The notes under the pieces were generated by a model that made no database searches, was not told where the DNA came from, and saw nothing but the letters and a program-made list of their open reading frames with translations. Positions 1 through 5,511 of a DNA stretch of 5,531 nucleotides are shown piece by piece. This DNA comes from Actinoplanes liguriensis (GTDB lineage: Bacteria > Actinomycetota > Actinomycetes > Mycobacteriales > Micromonosporaceae). Within the stretch, counting starts at the first letter, position 1. Each line of letters begins with the position of its first letter. The position numbers and the translations under genes were made by a program. The stretch is from the NCBI GenBank assembly GCA_000715855.1, contig KL571413.1:427-5957 (forward strand), written 5' to 3'.

Positions 1-46
1 AAGGCCGAAGGGAATCCCCGTTCCTTCAGGGCAGGGAGGAAGTCAA
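1..46 (+). mobile_element. Right end of an IS200/IS605-family (TnpB-type) element, partial
   Basis: Bases 15-23 and 29-37 form a hairpin: nine paired positions with one C-A mismatch (19/33), two G-U pairs and a CTTCA loop. It is followed by GGAGGAAGTCAA. Right ends of IS200/IS605 elements carrying tnpB typically end in such an ATCCCC...CTTCAGGG...GGGGAGGA-GTCAA hairpin, and the IS608 right cleavage site is TCAA, so the boundary is placed after base 46. The transposase and tnpB genes would lie to the left, outside the window, reading rightwards. The element interrupts a merR-like gene whose recognisable sequence starts immediately after it. The hairpin is visible; the family call is from memory of such ends, not from a search. 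Confidence 0.68.
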
Positions 47-62
47 CGTCCTGAAAGTCATC
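1..62 (+). ncRNA. Possible 3' end of a TnpB omega RNA (reRNA) with its guide
   Basis: In IS200/IS605 elements the right-end hairpin is the scaffold of a non-coding RNA bound by the TnpB nuclease, and roughly 16 bases of flanking DNA beyond the element end act as the guide. If the element call holds, the hairpin at 15-37 is scaffold and bases 47-62 (CGTCCTGAAAGTCATC) are the guide, which would direct cutting of the uninterrupted merR-like target site. The 5' part of the RNA is outside the window, and activity depends on an intact tnpB that cannot be seen. Confidence 0.35.
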
Positions 63-347
63 AAGGCGGCGGCTCAGCGGCTCGGATTCACCCTCGACGA
101 GGTCGCCGACCTGCTCGCCACCGGCGAGCACCGGCATCGGCGCGCGGACGCCGGGCTGCAGCAACGGGCGCAGGCCAAGCTCGCCGAGGTGGAGTCGAAG
201 ATCGCCGACCTGCAGGTGATCGCCTCCACGCTGCGCGCCGCGGTCGACGCCGGCTGCGACGACCTGGTGACCTGCGCCGGCCAGCCGTGCTGTCCCATCC
301 CGTTCGCCACCATCGCACTGGGAGCACCCGATGCCGAACCTCGCTGA
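47..347 (+). pseudogene. MerR-family (mercury-type) regulator, 5'-truncated by IS end
   Basis: The frame from base 48 gives 99 residues starting VLKVIKAAAQRLGFTLDEVADLL, which matches the end of the MerR DNA-binding domain and the start of the long dimerisation helix. The helix (roughly fragment residues 32-66) is followed by a cysteine-rich loop, GCDDLVTCAGQPCCPIPF, with Cys at fragment positions 70, 76, 81 and 82, resembling the Hg(II)-binding loop of mercuric-resistance MerR proteins. Such proteins are about 130-145 residues long, so some 40 N-terminal residues with the helix-turn-helix are missing. The frame stays open leftwards to base 3, but that stretch is the IS end and does not look like MerR. 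It could be expressed only as a fusion without a DNA-binding domain, so loss of function is likely. The mercury rather than other-metal assignment rests on the loop and the MerT-like neighbour. Confidence 0.72.
320..324 (+). promoter_or_regulatory. Ribosome binding site of the MerT-like gene
   Basis: GGGAG lies six bases before the ATG at 331, inside the end of the merR-like frame. It supports the 331 start and implies translational coupling, since the upstream frame ends at 347, 17 bases past this start. Confidence 0.6.
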
Positions 348-615
348 CCGCGCTCGCCGGCTGCTGCCGCCGGGGTTGACCGGCCTCGCCGGGATTGCCT
401 GCGCCGCCTGCTGCCTGATTCCGCTGCTGCTCGGCGCCGGGGTGCTCTCCGGTGCCAGTTGGGCCGCCGCCGGGTCCTGGATGCCCGGAATCGCTGTCGT
501 GCTGGCGATGATCGCGGGTGGCGTCTGGTGGTGGGTGTCGCGGCGACGAGATCGACATTCCGGCAAGTCCTTCTCCCGGGCGATTGGTTCGCCATCTCGG
601 GGCACCCATCATTAG
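331..615 (+). CDS. MerT/MerF-like small membrane protein, putative mercuric ion transporter
   Basis: This 94-residue protein has two predicted membrane helices, about residues 16-40 and 51-69, followed by an RRR positive cluster. The first helix carries GIACAACCLIPLLLGAG, with a Cys-Cys pair at 27-28 and a further Cys at 24. A vicinal Cys pair followed by a small hydrophobic residue and Pro-Leu-Leu is the hallmark of the first helix of MerT/MerF transporters, which pass Hg(II) from periplasmic carriers to cytosolic MerA. The gene starts inside the end of the merR-like gene, as expected for one regulatory operon. The C-terminal tail (residues 71-94) is Arg/Ser-rich with no cysteines, so the second Cys pair found in many transporters is absent and the tail may be altered. 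No merA, merB or merP follows. It could instead be an unrelated actinobacterial membrane protein. Confidence 0.6.
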   Translation: MPNLADRARRLLPPGLTGLAGIACAACCLIPLLLGAGVLSGASWAAAGSWMPGIAVVLAMIAGGVWWWVSRRRDRHSGKSFSRAIGSPSRGTHH

Positions 616-652
616 CGTATTCGCCGAATGGGCCTGCCGATAAAGAGCATCT

Positions 653-656
653 GGAG
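653..656 (+). promoter_or_regulatory. Ribosome binding site of the secreted protein gene
   Basis: GGAG sits six bases before the ATG at 663. It fixes the start there, although the frame is open farther upstream to 459 inside the MerT-like gene. A start at 663 places a clean signal peptide at the N-terminus. Confidence 0.65.
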
Positions 657-662
657 AATACG

Positions 663-1052
663 ATGCGAAGCATCTTGACGCGCGCCACCGCAGTCGTAGC
701 AGCAGCCCTGATGGTCGGAGCAGCGATCCCGGCCTCCTCCGCGGCAGCAGCCACCGACGCGCCGTTCCTGTTCAACTACACCTACAACGGCCATCTCAAA
801 ATCGGCGGCGGCTATTTCACCGCGGGCCGCAATGTCTATCTTCTCGTGAATCTCAACGACGGAACCAGGAAATTCAGCAAGAAGGTGACCGCCCACGACC
901 ATTCGATCACCCCGGGCGGCGCCATCTACGTCGAAACGACCATCGCCGCCCCGTGCGCGTGGGACAACAACGGCTATGCGCGGGCCTACGACTACGCCAC
1001 CCGCCGCTGGTCGCCGAGGCTGCAGGTCGGCGTCTGCCAGAACATCGACTGA
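663..1052 (+). CDS. Small Sec-secreted protein of unknown function
   Basis: The product has 129 residues. Residues 1-30 form a Sec signal peptide: Arg at positions 2 and 7, a hydrophobic core at 9-22, and small residues before a likely cleavage site after the ASSAAAA run, leaving TDAPF. The mature protein of about 99 residues is rich in aromatic and beta-forming stretches (FLFNYTYNGHLKIGGGYF, NVYLLVNLND) and has only two cysteines, at 98 and 125, which could form a disulfide. This is the look of the many small secreted hypothetical proteins of Nocardia and its relatives; I do not recognise a named family. It has its own GGAG site and a 47-base gap from the MerT-like gene, so it may be a separate unit. 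The next gene also carries an export signal, but no functional link is evident. Confidence 0.8.
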   Translation: MRSILTRATAVVAAALMVGAAIPASSAAAATDAPFLFNYTYNGHLKIGGGYFTAGRNVYLLVNLNDGTRKFSKKVTAHDHSITPGGAIYVETTIAAPCAWDNNGYARAYDYATRRWSPRLQVGVCQNID

Positions 1053-1128
1053 CCCTCAACTTTTGTGTAATCCCGCCGGGGCCCGGTCCGTCGTTCCAGT
1101 GACCGTCCCCCGTCGAGAGTTGAGTGCC

Positions 1129-1378
1129 ATGCCCTTGTCCCCCACCGCCAGCCGTCGCCTGTTCCTCACCGGGGCGGCCGCGACCGGCGCCGCCCTCGCC
1201 CTCGGGGTGTCCGCGCCGTCGTCCGCGGCCGCCGTCCGGCCCGGGCTGCTGCACACACCGAGGCCGATTTCGCCCGTATCCGCGCGAAGCTTGCCGCCGC
1301 CGATCCGGTCGTGACGTCCGGCTGGCAGCGGCTGACCGCCAACGGTCGTTCCCAGAGCACTTGGCGCCCGCGCCCGCT
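1129..1378 (+). pseudogene. Tat-exported alginate lyase-family protein, frameshifted and 3'-truncated
   Basis: The ATG at 1129 opens a twin-arginine signal: SRRLFLTG, then a hydrophobic Ala/Leu stretch and a likely cleavage site in the SSAAA region. The next residues, VRPGLLHT, match the N-terminus of actinobacterial alginate lyase-family proteins. At the CACACAC tract (1252-1258) the reading shifts. In the third-position frame the family pattern continues as EADFARIRAKLAAADPVV, then SGWQRLTANGRSQSTWRPRP. Removing two bases (one AC) joins the halves. After about base 1375 the family pattern stops and a zinc-ribbon-like coding sequence in another frame begins. Full-length family members are several hundred residues, so the catalytic domain is lost. 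The unshifted frame ends at 1314, giving a 61-residue product. The GAGAG near 1113 is a weak ribosome site. Confidence 0.72.
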
Positions 1379-1780
1379 GACTGCGGGAACCTCGGCGAGT
1401 ACAACCTCAGCAACCTGCTTTCGGGCCAGACCGTCCGATGCTCCGACCGTGCTCGGCATCCCCGTCCGGCCCCGGTGCTGGCAGTCCCGGAAACCTACGA
1501 CGCCGCGCACAAGTTGGTACGGAGGGTGCGCGGAAGCGCTTCAAGCCACGTCTGCCGGTGTGGACAGCCGGCCGAGCAATGGGCGTACTCCCACGCCGAC
1601 CTCGATGTGATGTGGGACCGGGACGGCAGGGAGAAGGGCCGACCCTTCAGCTCAGATCCCTCCCACTATTCGCCCATGTGCAGGTCCTGCCACGGCCGAT
1701 TCGACCGGGCGGCGCGTAGGGTCACCATCCACGGGCACTCGCTCGCCCATATCGCGCGTTGGATGGCCAGTCAGGACTGA
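1379..1780 (+). pseudogene. 3' part of a phage-type zinc-binding HNH-like protein
   Basis: The frame beginning at GAC 1379 gives 133 residues. The first 21 (DCGNLGEYNLSNLLSGQT, then VRC) look like the end of a phage-type zinc ribbon of the pattern CDCGN...LxSGxTxSCGC, lacking its first Cys and the final CGC. Residues 40-110 resemble small actinophage HNH-like proteins: TYDAAHKLVRRVRG, then a Cys pair (59 and 61), QWAYSHAD, and DPSHYSPMCRSCHGRFDR with Cys 101, Cys 104 and His 105. The first Cys pair is C-x-C rather than the usual C-x-x-C. No credible start or ribosome site lies at the 5' edge; a shortened form could begin at GTG 1475 (101 residues) and would keep the whole HNH-like part. The frame is open leftwards to 1124, but that stretch is the alginate-lyase gene out of frame. 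This is probably debris of a phage or mobile element, though the shorter form could be expressed. Confidence 0.55.
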
Positions 1781-1994
1781 GAAGGCCGCGCCGAGGGCCG
1801 AATCCTCGCACTGATCTGTCGTCGACTTCCAAACTGTGGCACCGGGTCTGAGCTGCTAAAACTCCAATCCGGCGCCCAGGGAAACGCCTTCATAACCTGT
1901 CGCGATCGACCTTGGAACCGTGGCAATTTGCGCTCTGCTATGACGCTGCGGTCCTCTTGAAAAGCCCCAGAGGGTCATACTCCCGGTGCACGAA
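1781..1994. other. Intergenic stretch between convergent units, no gene seen
   Basis: These 214 bases separate the HNH-like remnant from the minus-strand NTPase gene, whose stop is at 1995-1997. Short open frames run through on both strands, but none has a recognisable product or ribosome site. Composition falls from GC-rich on the left to mixed on the right, so the left border of the AT-rich segment probably lies within or next to this stretch. I see no tRNA and no obvious att-type repeat. Confidence 0.5.
1792..1808 (+). terminator. Weak hairpin after the HNH-like remnant
   Basis: CGAGG (1792-1796) and CCTCG (1804-1808) can pair around a seven-base loop, starting 12 bases after the stop at 1780. 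There is no T tract, so it would not be a standard intrinsic terminator; it may be chance in GC-rich sequence. Confidence 0.2.
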
Positions 1995-4310
1995 TTACGA
2001 TAGCTCCCGGAACATTCCATCAATTGTGACGCGCTCAGATGCCGAAATCTGCGGATCATTCGAGGGCCAGGATTCGCCTCCTGAGTTCGCCTTTAGGTAA
2101 GGATCGTCGTCGTCCCGGTCTTCGTAATGGAATTCGATCGAGCTATGAGCAGACTCGATATCGTCCTGTAGATCGCCCATCAGTCCCATCTCTACTGCCA
2201 TGATCTTGACTTGGTCAACCAGGTAATGGTCCGCTGCCTCGTCTTCGTGATTTTGATCAATAGCTTCCAATTCACCTCTCAATCCCGCAATGCTGTATTG
2301 GGTGAACGTGGCCTCAATGTCGGGGATATGGTGCTTAAAGGCTGTGCCGTGCGCATCGAAGAAATCTTTATACTCTCTAACCTCATCCAGGCTGTATAGA
2401 CGATTCCCCCATTCCTCGAAAGACCATCGAAACTTGTCGCCAATTTGCGCAAGGCTTCCCCGGTTGCGTACGCACAAGGCTTCATTGTAGTGGCGCCAAT
2501 CGTCTGCATTCATGTAGACGTTTGGAGCCGCGTCGAAGTATTCGTTCACTTCGGCAAAAATTCTATCGAAGCTGTCCTTCATTAGGCGCAAAATCGGCCG
2601 CAAGGAAGCCAATAGATGACTCGTGAAACGATCGATAAATATGGTTGAGCGATCCGTCTTAACTCGTGCCCGCTCTGCGGCCGCCACAGTGGAGAACAGC
2701 TCTATTATCCTGAGAGAAATATCAAGCTGATGGCGAGTTATCGCTTGAGCATAGCCAGGAAATTTGAGCTTCCCATTACTTTCTGCTATGGCGTATTCCA
2801 GCAGTATGTGGATCTGTGAAAGATTTGACGCCTCCTTAAGGAGAGTTATCAAGTAGTCTGGTTCCTGATTGAGGAAAGCCAGAACGAAATCACGCACACT
2901 TGGGTTGGCGTATGAGACGGAAATTTCATAAGAGTAATTCGATCTCTCAAGATGGATAAAGGTTCCCTCCAGAATCTTTAAAGCGCTGGTGTATTCAATC
3001 GGTTTGGAGTCACCCAGCGTAAGGCGCTTAAGCTGGTCCGTTGATACCCCTTCAACGGGAAAAGATACGAGAATCAGCACTATTCTCTGCGCCACATCCG
3101 AGAGTGAGTTATTGAAGATGATGCCCCAAAGGTCCATCGGATGGTCAAGCGTGTGAATTAAAGCTTCCGAAAGTTCGGAAGCCGACGAGTAGGACCGCTT
3201 GATGATAAGCTCGATTATCCGTGGCGAAAAGTTCTTGTGGTTAACAACCCTCCAGTACTCTGACTCGGCAGAGTACTGCTTTACTACTTCTCGCGGCAGG
3301 GTTGAAAAGTAGAGATGGTTATAAAGCATACGAGCTCGCTGGACTGGTCCATACTCGGAAATCTGCAAAACGCACTGTATTACTTGGAAGTCCGTTCGCG
3401 CGACAGGCTCGCTCATAAGAGCGGTCTGCTTCAAAATCTGAGATCTGGAAGTCATTACCAGTCGCTTTTCTGGATTTCGTGCAACCCGGTCCATAAAGTG
3501 AACTATCGAGCTATCGTTACGTTCCCGTCGTTCACTGACGTCCGTCTGCCCTAGAAAATCATCGTATAGGAAAACTTGCTTGCCCGACGCTTTATGCGCC
3601 GACCATCCCTCGTCTATATCCCTTTCGATTTTTACAATCTGCCATCCTTTGTGCCAGTAGTTTAGAGCAAGCATTTCGGCAAGCATGCTTTTCCCGACAC
3701 CAGGAGGTCCGACCAGGACAGCAACGTGCTTTTTTTCAAGCAAGTTTAATGATTTCAGATAGCTCTCAGTTCGCACATAAAGCTTTACGCGATCTCGAAT
3801 GTTTTCTAGTAAGGCTTCACTACGCTCCCAGATGCCGCTGTGCACTATCCTTTCGAGTATGTTTGTCGAGGCAAGCCAGAGCTTGAAGTGCTGCTGTTCC
3901 ACCTGCGGGTGTCGATCGAGCAGCGCGTTTATATCGATTCTGGTGAGCAGGTCTGCAGGTTCAGAAAGCCACGGAGACAAGTCTTCTGCGAGCTTATCTT
4001 TCTGGGTTCTATTGAGATCTTGAGAGGTAGCAAAAATGTACTTGTCAGGCTTTTCCGTGTTCATCTTTGGCACTTCTCTCCGCGCCGACGAACGTAGGTC
4101 TGCGAAGGAAGAACCGATGTAATGTTTGCACTGTACGACAACTTTCCCATTTTGGGTTCTGGCTCTCAGGTCCACGCCGCCGTCGCGTCCATGACCGAAC
4201 GCTTCGAGGCGCCACTGGTGCTCTGCCCACAGTAGATCCCGGATCAACAGTTCAAAGTCGCTGGGCGACAGGGTGCGAAAATCGTAGTCAGCCAAGTCTG
4301 CCTGCTCCAC
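1995..4310 (-). CDS. Mrr-like nuclease fused to STAND (nSTAND3-like) NTPase, putative defence protein
   Basis: This 771-residue protein has three parts. Residues 8-110 are a restriction-endonuclease (Mrr/PD-(D/E)XK) fold: FRTLSPSDFELLIRDLL, then GRDGGVDLRA (Asp 43, Asp 47) and VVVQCKHY (Gln 60, Lys 62), the expected catalytic set. Residues 175-370 are a P-loop NTPase: Walker A GPPGVGKS (201-208), Walker B QVFLYDDF (Asp 250/251), RLVMTSRS (283-290) and FSPRIIELI (361-369), the pattern of STAND ATPases, closest in my judgement to nSTAND3. Residues 390-740 are helical with no motif I know, ending in an acidic segment (EDRDDDD). STAND proteins oligomerise on sensing a trigger; a nuclease N-terminus suggests degradation of phage or host DNA, as in Avs-type systems. 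The start is GTG at 4310 with no clear ribosome site and an in-frame stop at 4326-4328; TTG at 4295, preceded by GGAG, is an alternative. The gene is much more AT-rich than its flanks, suggesting transfer. No methyltransferase is present. The exact family and function are inferred. Confidence 0.88.
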   Translation of the reverse strand: MEQADLADYDFRTLSPSDFELLIRDLLWAEHQWRLEAFGHGRDGGVDLRARTQNGKVVVQCKHYIGSSFADLRSSARREVPKMNTEKPDKYIFATSQDLNRTQKDKLAEDLSPWLSEPADLLTRIDINALLDRHPQVEQQHFKLWLASTNILERIVHSGIWERSEALLENIRDRVKLYVRTESYLKSLNLLEKKHVAVLVGPPGVGKSMLAEMLALNYWHKGWQIVKIERDIDEGWSAHKASGKQVFLYDDFLGQTDVSERRERNDSSIVHFMDRVARNPEKRLVMTSRSQILKQTALMSEPVARTDFQVIQCVLQISEYGPVQRARMLYNHLYFSTLPREVVKQYSAESEYWRVVNHKNFSPRIIELIIKRSYSSASELSEALIHTLDHPMDLWGIIFNNSLSDVAQRIVLILVSFPVEGVSTDQLKRLTLGDSKPIEYTSALKILEGTFIHLERSNYSYEISVSYANPSVRDFVLAFLNQEPDYLITLLKEASNLSQIHILLEYAIAESNGKLKFPGYAQAITRHQLDISLRIIELFSTVAAAERARVKTDRSTIFIDRFTSHLLASLRPILRLMKDSFDRIFAEVNEYFDAAPNVYMNADDWRHYNEALCVRNRGSLAQIGDKFRWSFEEWGNRLYSLDEVREYKDFFDAHGTAFKHHIPDIEATFTQYSIAGLRGELEAIDQNHEDEAADHYLVDQVKIMAVEMGLMGDLQDDIESAHSSIEFHYEDRDDDDPYLKANSGGESWPSNDPQISASERVTIDGMFRELS

Positions 4311-4314
4311 AGTG

Positions 4315-4328
4315 TGATGTGACCATCA
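4315..4328. repeat. Short inverted repeat beside the NTPase start
   Basis: TGATG-TGAC-CATCA is a perfect 5-bp inverted repeat with a four-base spacer, four bases upstream of the NTPase gene's GTG. Its place over the transcription or translation start would suit an operator, but arms this short occur by chance. Confidence 0.2.
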
Positions 4329-4560
4329 GCTTGCACGCCCAGACGGAAAGCATCAATACCGTGGCTGCTCGTCGCACACGGGTTCCAGGCAGGCGCACTC
4401 GGCGGACGTTGAGAGCAAAGGAGCGCTTCCAGCAGCAGGTTCTGCGCTGTACCGCCGGGTTGCACCGCAAGGGTGAAAGCCGATCCGATCGTCCTGTTCT
4501 CCTCCTAGGCTCAGCACGCCGTCATCTCGATACCAACCAAGGAGCCTGGCTGGCGGCACG

Positions 4561-4565
4561 GGAGG
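4561..4565 (+). promoter_or_regulatory. Ribosome binding site of the coiled-coil gene
   Basis: GGAGG (within GGAGGGGG) lies seven bases before the GTG at 4573. It is the strongest Shine-Dalgarno match in the window and supports that GTG as the true start. Confidence 0.7.
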
Positions 4566-4572
4566 GGGCGCA

Positions 4573-5037
4573 GTGTCTCAGGTCATCACGGTCGACGGCT
4601 TGCTCTGGAAGCCCAAGGCGGGCTGCACCTCGACTGCGGACGAGTTCGTACACGCGCGTCGCGTTTTCATTGAGCTTCACGCCCGGTCCACCTGGAACCC
4701 GTGGGAGGAGCATGATCGAGCTGCGGAGGTGCGGAAGCTCGAAGATGTGATGTGTCAATGGACGCGCGCCGAACCCGGTCACAGATACCTGACTAGGGAG
4801 GAGCTCGATGCCCACCCAGCCGAACTGGACGCCAAGTTCGAACGGAAGTGGAAGGAACGTAAACGTCTACAGGCCAGCCGTGTCAGTTCATATGACGAGG
4901 CACGATATGAGGCGCGGCTGGAGCTGCTGGAGCGGCAGTCGCTCGTGGAGTTCTACTCCGGGCACAATAGCCACACAAGGCTTCGGATCATGGCCGCGAA
5001 GCTAGGCGAAGCTAGGCGAAGCGGGAGCCGCCGCTGA
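4573..5037 (+). CDS. Coiled-coil protein of unknown function, N-terminal part, frameshifted at its end
   Basis: The frame from GTG 4573 encodes 154 residues. Residues 1-60 contain LLWKPKAGCTSTADEFVHARR and a Trp-rich WNPWEEH segment; residues 84-128 are strongly charged and heptad-like (AELDAKFERKWKERKRLQ, DEARYEARLELLERQ), indicating a coiled coil. The last eight residues (RRSGSRR end) follow a 10-bp tandem duplication and look out of frame. With one repeat unit removed, the sequence continues GEAGAAAERERLVQADLKRI and stays open to the end of genomic sequence, extending the same helical character. So the stop at 5035-5037 is probably not the natural end. It is divergently placed from the nuclease-NTPase gene, but its GC-rich codon use matches the host flank, not the AT-rich gene. 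I do not recognise the family. Confidence 0.6.
   Translation: MSQVITVDGLLWKPKAGCTSTADEFVHARRVFIELHARSTWNPWEEHDRAAEVRKLEDVMCQWTRAEPGHRYLTREELDAHPAELDAKFERKWKERKRLQASRVSSYDEARYEARLELLERQSLVEFYSGHNSHTRLRIMAAKLGEARRSGSRR
4996..5022 (+). repeat. 10-bp tandem repeat, 2.7 copies, breaking the reading frame
   Basis: The unit GCTAGGCGAA occurs at 5001-5010 and 5011-5020, with GCGAA before and GC after continuing the period. Ten bases is not a multiple of three, so each copy changes the reading frame of the surrounding coding sequence. With a single unit the frame entering from 4573 continues without a stop to at least 5511. Confidence 0.85.
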
Positions 5038-5511
5038 ACGGGAACGGTTGGTTCAGGCCGACCTGAAACGGATCGCGGAGTTGAGCGAGAAGGTGGGTGA
5101 CCCGGAGCTTGTAGTTGATCACCGCGGCTGGTTGCCTTCAGAACGTCGCGAGAGCATGCTGTCCCGCTTCTCGTCTCGCCGCTATGCCGAGGTTATGAAA
5201 CTGCGTAAGCGGATTCCAGAACTGGAAGCTACCTCGAAGTGCATTCAAGGTAAGGACGAACGTCGCAAGCTTCGTGATGAAGCCGGGAAGGCGAAGCGCC
5301 GGCTGGCCACACTCCAAGCCATCCCGCGCCTACAGGCCCCAGAGATGTGCGCTGACTGCACATACCCGCAGAGTTGGCATACGTGGTATACACCCGTATC
5401 TCTTGCCCTGCTCGGTGCGGGCCCTTGCCCAGCGTGGCCATCGTCGAGGGCGAAATACGAAGACGCAGAGAAGATCTTGGCATTGTGGAAGAGGACGCGC
5501 TCGGCCGACGC
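5006..5511 (+). pseudogene. Continuation of the coiled-coil gene in the shifted frame, 3' end missing
   Basis: From just after the TAG at 5003-5005 this frame runs open into the adapter, about 168 codons. It begins AKLGEAGAAAERERLVQADLKRIAEL in meaning if read from the repeat, continues with VVDHRGWLPSERRESML and a charged helical stretch (YAEVMKLRKRIPELE; KDERRKLRDEAGKAKRR), then PEMCADC, SWHTW and GPCPAWPSS. The CxxC, WH and later Cys could bind zinc; MC-x-x-C...WH...PCPAWP resembles hypothetical proteins of Nocardia/Rhodococcus, an impression I cannot verify. No ribosome site precedes the first possible starts (TTG 5048, GTG 5093), and the helical character matches the upstream half, so I take it as the same gene split by the 10-bp duplication. 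If independent, it would be a separate short gene starting at 5093. The true C-terminus is not in the window. Confidence 0.55.

Larger units (their letters stand above)
4311..4572. promoter_or_regulatory. Divergent intergenic region with promoters expected for both sides
   Basis: The NTPase gene starts leftwards at 4310 and the coiled-coil gene rightwards at 4573, so both promoters should lie in these 262 bases. I found no -35/-10 pair good enough to mark. The GC content is again high here, so the AT-rich segment ends near the NTPase start. Open frames crossing this stretch are low-complexity Arg/Ala/Pro-type and look non-coding. Confidence 0.45.

Noticed and set aside
74..775. Long minus-strand open frame opposite the merR/merT-like genes
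   Set aside because: Arg/Ala/Ser-rich low-complexity antisense frame typical of GC-rich DNA; the plus-strand genes have recognisable motifs and ribosome sites.
907..1510. Minus-strand Arg/Gly-rich open frames opposite the secreted and Tat genes
   Set aside because: Antisense shadows of signal-peptide-bearing genes, with no ribosome site or domain.
1830..1890. Possible tRNA 3' end as an integration site
   Set aside because: A short string resembles a T-arm, but no acceptor, D-arm or anticodon arm can be built around it.
1958..1980. Terminator for the minus-strand NTPase gene (CCC-TCT-GGGG followed by CTTTT)
   Set aside because: The stem is only three or four base pairs; too weak to call.
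1856..2100. Short open frames on both strands in the intergenic stretch and NTPase 3' end
   Set aside because: They overlap the NTPase C-terminus in other frames, with no recognisable product or ribosome site.
4313..4328. CRP-like site (TGTGA...) near the NTPase start
   Set aside because: The second half-site does not fit TCACA; only the TGATG/CATCA inverted repeat stands.
4067..4750. Plus-strand open frame across the NTPase 5' end and the divergent region
   Set aside because: It is antisense to the conserved nuclease domain and out of frame with the coiled-coil gene; composition is Arg-rich with no motif.
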